Shown here in pieces: positions 1-8,639 of a stretch of DNA of 24,748 nt (its first letter is position 1; every line of letters begins with the position of its first letter). The translations under genes were made by a program, and so were the position numbers. Source of the DNA: Guillardia theta CCMP2712 (taxonomy: Eukaryota; Cryptophyceae; Pyrenomonadales; Geminigeraceae); the NCBI RefSeq assembly GCF_000315625.1, contig NW_005434576.1:255655-280402 (forward strand), written 5' to 3'. The notes below the pieces were generated by a model. The model had not been told where the DNA came from. It was given only the letters and a program-made list of their open reading frames with translations, and did not search any database.

Positions 1-187
1 ACTCGCCATCTCCGCCTCCTTTCATCCTTCTAGTAACTGCACTATCGACCAACTCCACCCTCCTCCTCTCTTTTCCTTCTCATCCTTCACCCCCTTCACC
101 CCCTTCTCCCCCTCCTCCTTCACCTCCTCCCCCTCCTCCTCCCCCTCCACAAATCCTCCTCCTCCTCCTCCTCCTCTCCACTCTCAC

Positions 188-1032
188 CTCTCCGACTTGA
201 GCTTGTACCTTCCCTTCCCCTCCTCCTTCTTCGCGAGCTTGTCAAAAGCAGGAACGTGAAACTCCTGAGTCACTTCGGCCGAGTAGTTGCCAGACTTTGT
301 CTCCCTAGAGAAGACACATTTGTACACCACTCCTGTGAATAGATACACAGATACACGTCAGGAACTCTTCTTCCAAGTTTCTATCTCCTCTCTCCTCTCT
401 CCTCCCTTCTTCCTTCTTCTTCCCTCTTCCCCCGCCCACACACTTCATGCTCGTGATCGTGGTCGTGCTCCTCCCACCTCCTTCCTCTCCTCTCCACCTC
501 CCCTCTCCCTCCCTCGTTCATCACTACCGGGCTCCATCCTCGAGGCGATCGCCTGCACCGCCACCACGTGCTTCAACCCGCTCTGCTGCTCCTTAGCCAG
601 CGCGGTGAACTCCGCATGCGACAGCGGGAGGAAGGAAACGTCGCTCCCCTCCCTGATCCACAGGAGCCCAAAGTTCACAACCTCCCTCCTCTTCCCGAAC
701 TTCAAGCTCTCCGGCAGCTTCTCCCAGCTGGCATGCAGGCAGCTCTCCATGGCCGCCCACACCTTCTCGGGCAGCTGGCGGGACATAAGGTGTCCATCCT
801 CCTGGCGCGAGAAGAACCAGAGGGAAGGAGCACCGTCGTTGAAGAGGATGGTCTCGGGGACCGGGCAGAGGAAGAGCCCTTGCTTCTTGCTCCGTGGGAT
901 CTTCATCTCCTTGACAAGCTGAGTCCACTCAGAGGAATCGATGGTCCCACTGCCGTCCTTATCGAAAGCTTTCCTGCCCGAAGCCTTGTCAGATTGCCAA
1001 TGTAACAAAAACATCATTGTTGTAGCCTCCTG

Positions 1033-1064
<32 letters not shown>

Positions 1065-1724
1065 TCTTCTCCTTCTCCATCAAATCCGCTCGCAAGCATG
1101 CTGACTCACACGAAAGCCCAGAGGTCGTTCAAAGTGATGTCCTTGGGAATCCCGTTCATGCCGTAAAGACCGAACACCTGGCAAGGAGGCAGGAAGTCAC
1201 CAGAGGAGCGAACAGGTGCTGGTGACTGCTGGTCAACTCACAAACTCCTTCAGAGTCAACGAGCCTCCTCGGTCCTTGTCCAGGCGATGGAACATGTCGA
1301 TCGCTCGGTCCACACCCCTGCCGATGAAGAAGGTTGCCAGCTGTGGGCTTGCATCACAAACATGACCAAGGGGAGGAGGGCTGGGGCAGGGAGAGAGGGA
1401 GAGGGAGAGGGAGAGGGAGAGGGAGAGGGAGAGGGAGAGGGAGAGGGAGAGGGAGAGGGAGAGGGAGAGGGAGAGGGAGAGGGAGAGGGAGATGGGCAGG
1501 GAAAAGGAGAGATGAAAAGACAAGAGGACCAGGATGAGGGAGAGGAAGATGGGATCTCTCTACCTGCTGATCCTTCCTCTTCTTCCTATACCTCTTGTTC
1601 AGGTCCCAAATCTTTCCCAAGGCAACCAGTCAGCTGTTCACCCTTGACAGCAGCTCGTCCTCACCGTCTCAAAGATCCATGGGAAATCCCTGATGATCTG
1701 TCCCTCGTTCTCGTCGTCAGACAT
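188..1724 (-). CDS. EF-hand calcium-binding protein, partial (3' end beyond left edge)
   Basis: Exons seen on the minus strand, in transcript order: 1340-1242, 1177-1110, 973-528 and 332-188. Phases agree at every junction and all introns are GT-AG. The first carries an EF-hand loop DKDRGGSLTLKE; the 1177-1110/973-528 junction recreates WAFVKAFDKDGSG, giving a second canonical loop DKDGSGTIDSSE with Asp, Asp, Ser and Glu at calcium positions 1, 3, 5 and 12. After it come about 190 residues of unrecognised sequence, including FLCPVPETILFNDGAPSLWF, then a Lys/Glu-rich stretch (KKEEGKGRYKLKSE) running into an intron at 187. A likely first exon is 1724-1665, beginning MSDDENEG and ending at a good donor (ACG|gtgagg). 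The link between it and 1340 is not settled (see findings). A calcium-responsive role is inferred from the EF-hands; the downstream domain has no assigned function. The gene diverges from the AI-2E gene. Confidence 0.72.
1022..1066. repeat. (CTCCTG)n hexamer microsatellite in an intron
   Basis: Tandem tgctcc units sit inside the intron (974-1109) between the two EF-hand exons. On the transcript strand they read GGAGCA. The same hexamer appears in introns of the AI-2E gene (4858-4912) and near 20020-20110 in COQ9. Confidence 0.85.
1387..1492. repeat. (GAGGGA)n hexamer microsatellite, about 100 bp
   Basis: Almost perfect tandem gaggga units lie in the intron upstream of the first EF-hand exon of the minus-strand gene. 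They create long GE/RG or LS/PL open frames on both strands that are artefacts. Confidence 0.95.
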
Positions 1725-2029
1725 GCTGATCTCTCGTGCTGATCGCAGAAGCCTTCAAGGCTGTTCCATGGGTGCAGAGCCCTCCGGTCCCTCGGTTGTG
1801 CCAGCGAGTCAATCCTGATAACACAACAGCATGAGAGCCTATGGCTACTGTCCAGCACTGGCATCCCTTCAGGATTCACCAACATACACACTTGTTTCTA
1901 CCGACAGAGTGAACCTGTCTCTGCTAATTCTCTTCTAGCCTCCCATTTTCCTCTTGTCCGGACCAGCCCAGTCTTTGCTGACCAGTCCGTTCCACCCGGC
2001 ACTCCTCTTCAGCCTCCCCTTTTCAACTC

Positions 2030-2300
2030 AGCAGCTTCCTCCTCTCCTCCTCTCCTCCTCTCCTCCTCTCCTCTCCTCCTCTCCTCCTGTCCTCCTGTCC
2101 TCCTGTCCTCAGCCCTCCTGTCCTCCTGTCCTCCTGTCCTCCTGTCCTCCTGTCCTCCTGTCCTCCTGTCCTCCTGTCCTCCTGTCCTGTCCTCCTCTCC
2201 TCCTGTCCTCCTGTCCTCCTCTCCTTCTCTCCTCCTCTTGTCCTCGAGTCGTCCTCCTGTCCTCCTGTCCTCCTGTCCTCCTCTCCTGTCCTCCTCTTCC
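2030..2300. repeat. TCCTCCTG octamer / TCC minisatellite
   Basis: The plus strand starts with cctcctctcctc units, then runs of the 8-mer cctcctgt (best between about 2085 and 2190 and again 2255-2285), interrupted by short variants such as cagccctcctgt and tcgagtcg. Open frames across it (poly SCPPVLL and poly RRTGGQED) are by-products of the repeat. Confidence 0.92.
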
Positions 2301-2379
2301 TCATGTTCGCCATGGTTTTTTGGCCGCACTCAGGTCCTCAACTGATCTCCGTCAAACTGATGGTACTGAGCGGGGATGT

Positions 2380-2960
2380 GGGTTTCATTGACGAAAGAGG
2401 GGGATGAGTTTGCATGGGTCTGAGAGGAGATGTGGTTTGGAAATCTAGAGCTTCCCTCATATAAAGGGGTACCTTAGTACAGGGTGGGTATATCTTGGTA
2501 AAAAGGACGGGTGTGAGAGTATCGAGGGGTGTTTCCAAAACGGGTGGGGGTGGTTGACTTTCAAAACTATGAAAAAATGACGGTGAAGACATACCCACCC
2601 CCATTTCCGAATATCAGTACCCCACCCCCTAATTGTACAATTTTTCATTGGAGAGAGTCTGGGATTCAGGGGGTAGGGTATTTTATGTACCGGTCTTCAA
2701 ATTCATCTAACGAAAATGACCACCCCTAAAAAAACAACCACCCCTTGAGACCTGAAAAGTACCCGTCCGTCTAACTTCAATATCTGCGGTAGTGCGTTAA
2801 TACTACCCCCCAAGGGTTCTAAAAAGAGTGACCACCCCCATCATTTACCAGACACAAATAGACCACCCCTTGGGTAGATGTACTCCCCATGACCGTTCAC
2901 TACCCATTTGTTTCCTCACAGCTGAAGGAAAATTGAGGGTGGGGTACTCTACCCCACCAC
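2380..2960. repeat. Dispersed G4/C4-run stretch, copy 1
   Basis: Runs of four to six G, then of four to six C, recur every 15-40 bases in sequence that is otherwise not repetitive. G runs dominate about 2370-2560 (for example aaaggggtacc, gggtgggtat, cgggtgggggtgg) and C runs dominate 2590-2960 (acccacccccat, taccccaccccc, gaccacccct). It ends in a perfect palindrome at 2938-2958 with arms GGTGGGGTA/TACCCCACC. The same texture recurs at 8640-9840 and 20600-21110. Confidence 0.6.
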
Positions 2961-3519
2961 CATTGGAAAACAGTCGATTTCATCGTTGCGTCATGCATGC
3001 GCAATGCATGGTGGCGACAGGGGGAGGAGAACGAGGAGGACGAGGAGGACGGAGACGACGAGAGGCAGGAGAGAGATATCAGAGAGGTTGTACCGAAGGC
3101 ATGGTCTTGGAGCTGGATGAAGCATCTGCCGTCGTTGCTCGACGAGAGCTTGTTTCACAGTGATCGGAGGGACAAGGAACTTTCTTGTCGCAAGGCAGAG
3201 GCGTGGAATACCAGGGTTGCTTCAGTTGATTCAGAAGCATCGTAACACTGAGGACGAGGACACCTAACAAGCCGCTCACAAGACTGGGCTAAGGAACACG
3301 GAATCTAGGATTTGAAGGAAGGAAATATGGATATGGTACCATCTCACGGGTGGAAGGGAGCCTGAGCTGAACGGAAAAGACGAGACGAGAAGACATAGGA
3401 AGACAAGCAAGCAGCAGGAGAGGTCGCAGGGGCGTGGAGATTTGCATAGAAGTAGAGGAGAAGGCAAGAGTTGAACGAAGACGGGAGTGTACACAAGTCC
3501 TGTGTTGGTGTGTAGAAGG

Positions 3520-4856
3520 ATGCGACCAAGTCCGATCTCCTTCCGAGAGCTGAGGCTAGAGGAGGTGGTTGTGAGGAAGCACATCCACACGGCATGCCTG
3601 TTCCTCCTCGCTCTCGTGGCGGCAGGAACCATCCTTGTACACCTGCGCAGCGTGCTGATACCGTTCGTGCTCGCCATGGGCCTTTTCTACTCCCTGGTCC
3701 CGATCGTCGACATGCTCTCCGACCAGACTTGGCAGAGGACCCCCAGGGCGCGGAGTCCGCGCGCGCAGGGAGGGAAGGCTTTCTCGAAGAAGAAGGAGGG
3801 ACTATCCGGCTACGATTCGGATGACTACAAGTACGGTAACGAAGGAGCAGGAGGAGCAGGAGCAGGAGCAGTAGGTGTAGTCCCTCCTATCGTTGTGGTC
3901 TCGGAGTCGATCTCCTCTCTCCTGCAGTGTCGGCTGCCCAGGCCCATGGCGGTGGTGGTAGCACTGATGTTCGCATGTGTGCTGATCGCTATGATACTAG
4001 TCGTAATCTTCTCGTCGGTGAATGAGCTAGCGGCGCATGCGGAGCGATACTCGGCGCGGGTGCGATCGATGGCGGACTGGGTGATCAGGTGGGGGAAACT
4101 GATGGGTATGGACATCAGCAACCAGGGGATAGCAGAGAAGCTTCTGCACCACTCGGCGTTCCTGAGCGAGATGGTCGTGAAGAGCGTGAGCCTGGCAGTA
4201 GAGGAGATGACGAATGGCTTCTTGATGCTGCTGTTCACCGTGTACCTGCTCCTCGGGTACGCGTCGAGCCCCCCGGATGAGAAGAGGGTGAGTGGAGTGA
4301 GGGCAGAGATCGACATGCAGGTGAAGCGCTACATCGGGTTCAAGGTTCTCCTGTCGACCACCACCGGCATCGTCATCGGAATTTCCTTGCTGATCCTCAA
4401 AGTCGACCTGGCACTGGTGTTCGGCCTCCTGGCCGGGCTCCTCAACTTCATCCCCAACGTGGGAGGCGTGATCTCGACCCTCCTCCCGATGCCTGTGGTG
4501 ATCTTCGACCCCTCCAAGACCTGGCTCGACATCTTCCTTGCCTTCGCCATCCCCAGCTTCGTGCATGCCGTCACCGGCAACATTATCGAGCCGCGCGTGC
4601 TCGGGGGCGCGATGGACCTCCACCCGGTCGTGGTGCTGCTCTCGCTGATGCTGTGGGGGTCCTTGTGGGGGGTGGTCGGAATGATCCTCTCGGTCCCCAT
4701 CACTGCAGTGATCAAGATCTGCTTGCAGAGCCTGGACCACCCGCTGCCTCGGGTGAGGAGAGGAAGAGGGAGGGGGAGGGAGAAGGGAAGGAGAGGGGAG
4801 GATAAGGGGTCGGGTGGTGGGGAGGAAGAGGGAGGGAAGGAAGGGGAAGGGTGTTG

Positions 4857-4911
<55 letters not shown>

Positions 4912-5567
4912 CTCGCGGTGATCCTTGCTTCCAGTTTCTTGCGGGGATGTTCGAGGGAAGGGTTGAATCGCCCGGGGAGCCAAGCTTCTCCTACTCTCAG
5001 ATACCTTCGAGCTCGGTAGACTGCATGTCTTTGCTTTCTCTCCTTTCCTCCCCTGTTATTCCCTCTCCCCGCTTCCCCTTCCTCCTCTTCCCTCTAATCT
5101 TACTCCTTCGCTTCCAGGTCGAGCATGAGATGATCGAAGTGAACGTCGTTCCTGATGTTGCAAGAAGCCCGGAGGACATTGACGAGGTCCATTCCGTTCC
5201 TCCCTCCTCCTTGCTCCTCCTCCTCCTTGCTCCTCCTCCTCCTTGCTCCTACTCCTACTCCTACTCTACCATCATCTCCTCCTCCTCCATCATCTCCTAC
5301 TGCCCCCCCCCGATCCCCAACCCATTCTCTTCCTGCTTCCTTCCTATCTTCCTGCTTGTCCTAATTCTGCTTCTCCTCCTCCGTCCTCGTACTTCCCTTC
5401 TGCGCATTCACCTGCCCCTTCCACCCTTCTTCCCCCTCCTTCCCCCACTTCTTTCCGCTACCTCTCTCCTCTCTTCCCCCTTGCTTCGTCCCTTCTCATC
5501 CCGTTTCTCGCAGAGCAAGAGTGACTTTTATCCGGCCGCCCGGCCAGTCACCTGCGATCTCTCGTGA
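3520..5567 (+). CDS. AI-2E / PerM family (UPF0118-like) membrane transporter
   Basis: Exons 3520-4752, 5118-5186 and 5514-5567 join in phase 0 to a protein of about 451 aa. The start is the first ATG in frame (MRPSPISFRE); upstream frame begins only with GTG. Hydrophobic segments lie near residues 22-40, 44-64, 143-165, 232-247, 274-295, 297-327, 336-352 and 366-395. The family core is clear in the second half: LLAGLLNFIPNVGGVIS (304-320), EPRVLGGAMDLHPVVVLLSL (357-376) and WGVVGMILSVPITAVIKI (383-400). In bacteria this family exports or takes up small molecules and ions (autoinducer-2 TqsA, PerM, Na+/H+ antiporters); substrate and membrane here are unknown. A hydrophilic, Gly/Ala- and charge-rich insert (about 70-140) separates TM2 from TM3 and includes a GAGGAGAGA repeat. 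The tail (VEHEMIEVNVVPDVA..., then SKSDFYPAARPVTCDLS) is specific. The second intron has a weak donor (GAG|gtccat), so that boundary may move by a few codons. Confidence 0.9.
4753..5117 (+). other. Intron 1 of AI-2E gene with (GAGCAG)n
   Basis: 365-nt intron with a consensus donor (CGG|gtgagg) and acceptor (cttccag|GTC). It contains a purine-rich stretch and a GAGCAG/GGAGCA hexamer array at 4858-4912. Reading through stays open to 5019 but gives only RG/GE/QE repeats, whereas splicing returns to ordinary protein sequence. Confidence 0.8.
5187..5513 (+). other. Intron 2 of AI-2E gene, CT-rich
   Basis: 327-nt pyrimidine-rich intron full of ctcctcctt and ctcctactc units, ending ctcgcag|AGC. The reading frame is open across it, so a retained-intron form would encode a Ser/Pro/Leu-rich insert. 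The donor gtccat is poor. Confidence 0.65.
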
Positions 5568-5866
5568 CCTCCTCTTATTCTTTCCCGTGCTGCCGACGAT
5601 GTACATTAACAGAAGAGATACGATAAGAACGCATAACGAACGTTTGTTTGAACAGTAATGAAGTCAAATTAAAAAGATTTGACGGGGAGGAGGAGGCAGA
5701 ACAGGAACCAGGACCGATCGCATGTTGTGAACAAGATGATCAGTGATGAGCACAACATATCAAGAAGACGATCAAGAATCTCAGGCGGTGTAGACGTGTC
5801 GGGACATGACGCCATGCCAGTGTAAACTTTATGACCATCATTTCGTCTTCATGGCAAATTTGAAAC

Positions 5867-5872
5867 TTTATT
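5867..5872 (-). terminator. Candidate poly(A) signal for the ADP-ribosyltransferase-like gene
   Basis: Minus-strand AATAAA (plus strand tttatt) lies about 260 nt downstream of the TGA at 6130. The motif is exact but common by chance, and whether this organism uses AATAAA is unknown. Confidence 0.3.
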
Positions 5873-5964
5873 GATACATTTCACCATCACAGAAATTTAA
5901 CACACCAAGAGTTTAGACAAACATCAAGTCACGCCATTCTACAGAAACATGAGAAAATCCAGCC

Positions 5965-6072
5965 ACCACCGCCGCCACCACCTTCTCCTCCTCCTCCTCC
6001 AACACCACCACCACCACCACCTCCTCCTCCTCCTCCTCCATCACCACCACCACCACCACCACCACCACTTCA
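5965..6072. repeat. CCTCCT and CACCAC trinucleotide microsatellites
   Basis: Alternating blocks of (CTC)n and (CAC)n in the presumed 3' UTR or intergenic space. A His/Leu-rich open frame over it is an artefact. Confidence 0.9.
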
Positions 6073-6129
6073 CCATCCCTTCCCCCATCCTCTCTTGCAC
6101 CTCCTACACCTCCTGCACCCCCTTTCCTC

Positions 6130-8140
6130 TCATTCGATAGTTTTCTCCTTCTGCTCCCCGCTCACTTGAATCTGCGCGGACAGCAGGACAACCTCCTTTC
6201 CCTCGTGCGCGTTGAAGCTGATGGGTCGAGAGATGTTGAGGCAGGCGAAGGGAGGAAAGACGATCTCGTCCTCGTGCGGATACTGCGAGAGCCACTGCAA
6301 CTGAGACAGGAGAGTCAGAAGCCACCATCGGTGAGGAGATGAGAGATGAGCGGGAGCATGAAGAGAGGCACAGGCAAGAGCTGTTGCAGGGGCAAGAGCA
6401 GGGCAACATCCAGATCTCCTCCTCCTCTGCATCCCCCTCCGTCCTTCCTTCCTTGTGCCCCTCGTCCTTGTCCTCGTCCTCTCCTCGTCCTCCATCATAC
6501 CTCTGCTCCGATGGTCCTGTCGTAGGAGCAGATCTCGAGGATGATGGGAAGGTGCGAGCTTCCATCCTCCCCCTCCTCTCCGGCCTTACCCGAGATGTTC
6601 TTCCACTCGCTGGAGGCAGAGATGAAGTTTGGCTCCATGTTGAGCAAGCTCCCCTCCAGGATGCGCTGTTGCAAGCTGCTGTCGTTGGCGTTGGGCTTGA
6701 GGCATCGGTAGAGCTTCTTGTTGGAGGGGATGCTATTGGAACTGGCGAGCTTGAGGATGCCTGAGGAGATGAGCTGGATGGTAGTCGGGAAGTCACCGCT
6801 GTAACTGGTGCGATCGTTGTCACCGATGGAGTTGAAATATTGCCTGCGGTCATGATGAGAAGTTTTCATATCGGTCGTCATCGTCAACGACAGCAGTGAC
6901 AACGATATCATCGTCATCCCCATCATAATCAGTAGCAGCAGCACTATCTCTATCATCATCACCACCACCACCACCATTAGCACCAGCGCCATCACAAGCA
7001 AGCAAGCAAGCGCCTCGGTCTTCACCTGATGCTCTCGTTGTACTTGACGTGCATGGGCCCCGTGTACAACCTTAGCCCAATCAACTCACCCTTGGTCAGC
7101 CGAGACCGCGAAAACACCTCCTGTTGCATGAGCTCTTCCAGCGACCTCCTGACCCTCCCCACGTGCTCCTCCTCCTGCTCCTCTCCCGGATACCTCACGC
7201 CTTCCTTGGGTCCCGTCACAAACTCCCACTCCATACGTGCGTTGGTCGGGGCATCCAGGCATCCACTGGTGATCGCCTCCAAAGCATCATGCTCTTTCCG
7301 CATCATATCGATCTGCTCCTCCTCCTCCTCCTCGTTTCCCTTCTCCTCCGCGCTCAACCCCTTGCTGAACTCGATCTTCTTGATCGAAAAGGTGCAGGGC
7401 AGCTCGCTGGTGAACTTGGAGGAGGACGGTCCCTCCTGTGACCGCGAGCTCAAGTCCTTCATGTCCTCCAGTCCACTTTGCATCGCCGTCAATACATCAT
7501 GATGCAGGTCCTGAAGGTGATAGGAGAGGTCGTCCGGGTGTGCGGCAAGGGCCTTGAGGGGGTTGTCTTGCAGCATCCTGCCGTCTTCGAGCAGCTTCTC
7601 TGCGATGATGTCGTAGACGTCAAGGTCTGTGAACCAGCCCTTCAAGCACTCCTTGCACCTGTGCCGCAGCAGCTTCTGCTTCAAATCCTGTAGATCAAGC
7701 TCCCCCACATTCTGAAAGTCCATGATGCGGAAAATCTCCTGGCTCTCCTCAACGCTGAAATGGAACCCCAACTCCTTCAAGACGTCTGCCGCCTGCCCCT
7801 TCTCGAAGTATCTCGACCTCCTCCTCTCACACTCGGAGAAGATCTCATCAATCTTTGCCTTCGGGTAGGCAATTCCATTGAACCTTTGCAACATAATGCT
7901 AAGCACATTGTTGGTCCTCCTCGTCCGGTGCAGCTTCAGTCCCGCCGATGGAGACACCTTGAACGAGACCGACTTCTTGAGCTTGCTGTCACATGATTTG
8001 CTCTTCTTCATAGATGTTCTCTGTGCCTCACTGTCTTGGTTCTTTCCACTGTCTTGGTCCTTTCCGTGCGCGGAGGATATTTTCTTCAGGTACTCGCTCT
8101 GCACCAAGAGCATCCCACGAAGCTTGTCTATAGTAGACAT
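6130..8140 (-). CDS. EF-hand-like protein with C-terminal arginine ADP-ribosyltransferase-like domain
   Basis: Exons 8140-7026, 6843-6501 and 6300-6130 join in consistent phases (AG|G giving Arg372, then phase 0) to about 542 aa. The start is the first ATG (MSTIDKLRGMLL); the frame upstream has only GTG. Residues 40-75 are basic and Ser-rich. Residues about 95-165 resemble an EF-hand pair; the better loop, D141-FQNVGELDLQ-D152, lacks the usual final Glu, so calcium binding is doubtful. An acidic linker (265-280) follows. From 355 on, LRLYTGPMHVKYNESIR begins a region matching the R-S-E class of mono-ADP-ribosyltransferases: KLYR (Arg418), ISASSEW (Ser447/Ser449) and SQYPHEDEIVFPPF with an E-x-E pair (Glu496, Glu498). 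Enzymes of this class transfer ADP-ribose from NAD+ to arginine. Activity is inferred from motif order only. The usual FxSTS is changed to ISASS, and the span between the Ser and Glu motifs is Gly/Glu-rich. Confidence 0.82.
6301..6500 (-). other. Intron 2 of the ADP-ribosyltransferase-like gene
   Basis: 200-nt intron, donor GAG|gtatga, acceptor cctgtctcag|TTG. It joins YDRTIGAE to LQWLSQYPHEDE, restoring the expected motif spacing before the catalytic Glu pair. Confidence 0.8.
6844..7025 (-). other. Intron 1 of the ADP-ribosyltransferase-like gene
   Basis: 182-nt intron, donor AG|gtgaag and acceptor accgcag|GCA, with (CAC)n at 6959-6976 and atcatc repeats on the plus strand. Splicing fuses LRLYTGPMHVKYNESI to RQYFNSIGDNDRTSYSGDF. 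The family has continuous sequence here, which supports the junction. Confidence 0.8.
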
Positions 8141-8639
8141 GATGAAACCGTGATTCTTTTTCCTCAACAATCCCACAAGCGATCAGATTACTTCTAGATC
8201 TGCAACAACCAGAAGTTAACCTCAACCATTCTTAATCATTCGACTATACGCGAATCGCTTCAGAGATCACCCAACTCAGACCTGGTACACTAGGAACAAG
8301 TTCACATGTTCCTCAATTTCATTTTCTTGCGTTTCTAATCTTGCGGATGCATTCTAGTAGCTTTAATGGTGCTCTATAAACTTGCCTCTTGTTGCCTTCC
8401 TGTACAAATTTCCACGGTCCGCACTTGCGGGAAACTGAAAACTTAGATTCATCAATTGGAGCTTTTTCAAGGTATCCTGCTCATCGTCTCGATTTCAACC
8501 TCTCTCATTGGATCAACTGGAAGCGTTCCATCTAAATACCATCTATGATTATGCTTCTCCTATTGAAATCCCCCTCTCCTGTACATCCTGCATTCCTTTC
8601 ATGTCCTGCCGCTTCTCGGTTACCCTAAAGTCACTGCAT

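Larger units (their letters stand above)
1725..3519. other. Divergent intergenic region 1 (EF-hand gene / AI-2E gene)
   Basis: Head-to-head gap of about 1.8 kb. In order it holds about 230 bp of plain sequence next to the minus-strand gene, a long TCC/CCTCCTGT array (2030-2300), a G-run then C-run rich stretch (2380-2960), a short purine-rich patch (3018-3075) and about 450 bp leading to the AI-2E start. No convincing coding exon was found. Promoters for both genes must lie here, but I saw no clear TATA-like or other core element. Confidence 0.7.
5568..6129. other. Convergent intergenic region (AI-2E / ADP-ribosyltransferase 3' ends)
   Basis: 562-bp tail-to-tail gap. It is moderately AT-rich (5620-5690, 5820-5940) next to the AI-2E stop and carries CCTCCT/CACCAC microsatellites at 5968-6070 next to the other gene's stop. 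No coding exon seen. Confidence 0.7.

Noticed and set aside
1-187. Further exon of the EF-hand gene at the left edge
   Set aside because: CT-rich repeat sequence; the only acceptor-like site leads to an immediate in-frame stop in the required phase.
1626-1664. Selenocysteine TGA in the EF-hand gene
   Set aside because: An in-frame TGA exists in one possible reading, but there is no selenoprotein motif and no visible SECIS element; splicing or sequence error is simpler.
2085-2290. CRISPR-like array
   Set aside because: The units are 8-bp tandem repeats without spacers, in a eukaryotic genome.
1954-2391. Open frames rich in SCPPVLL or RRTGGQED
   Set aside because: Translations of the TCC/CCTCCTGT array; absence of stops follows from the repeat unit.
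4027-4983. Long minus-strand open frame (318 aa) opposite the AI-2E gene
   Set aside because: It is the complement of a GC-rich coding exon plus a hexamer repeat, with low-complexity His/Glu/Asp and Leu content; the plus strand carries clear family motifs.
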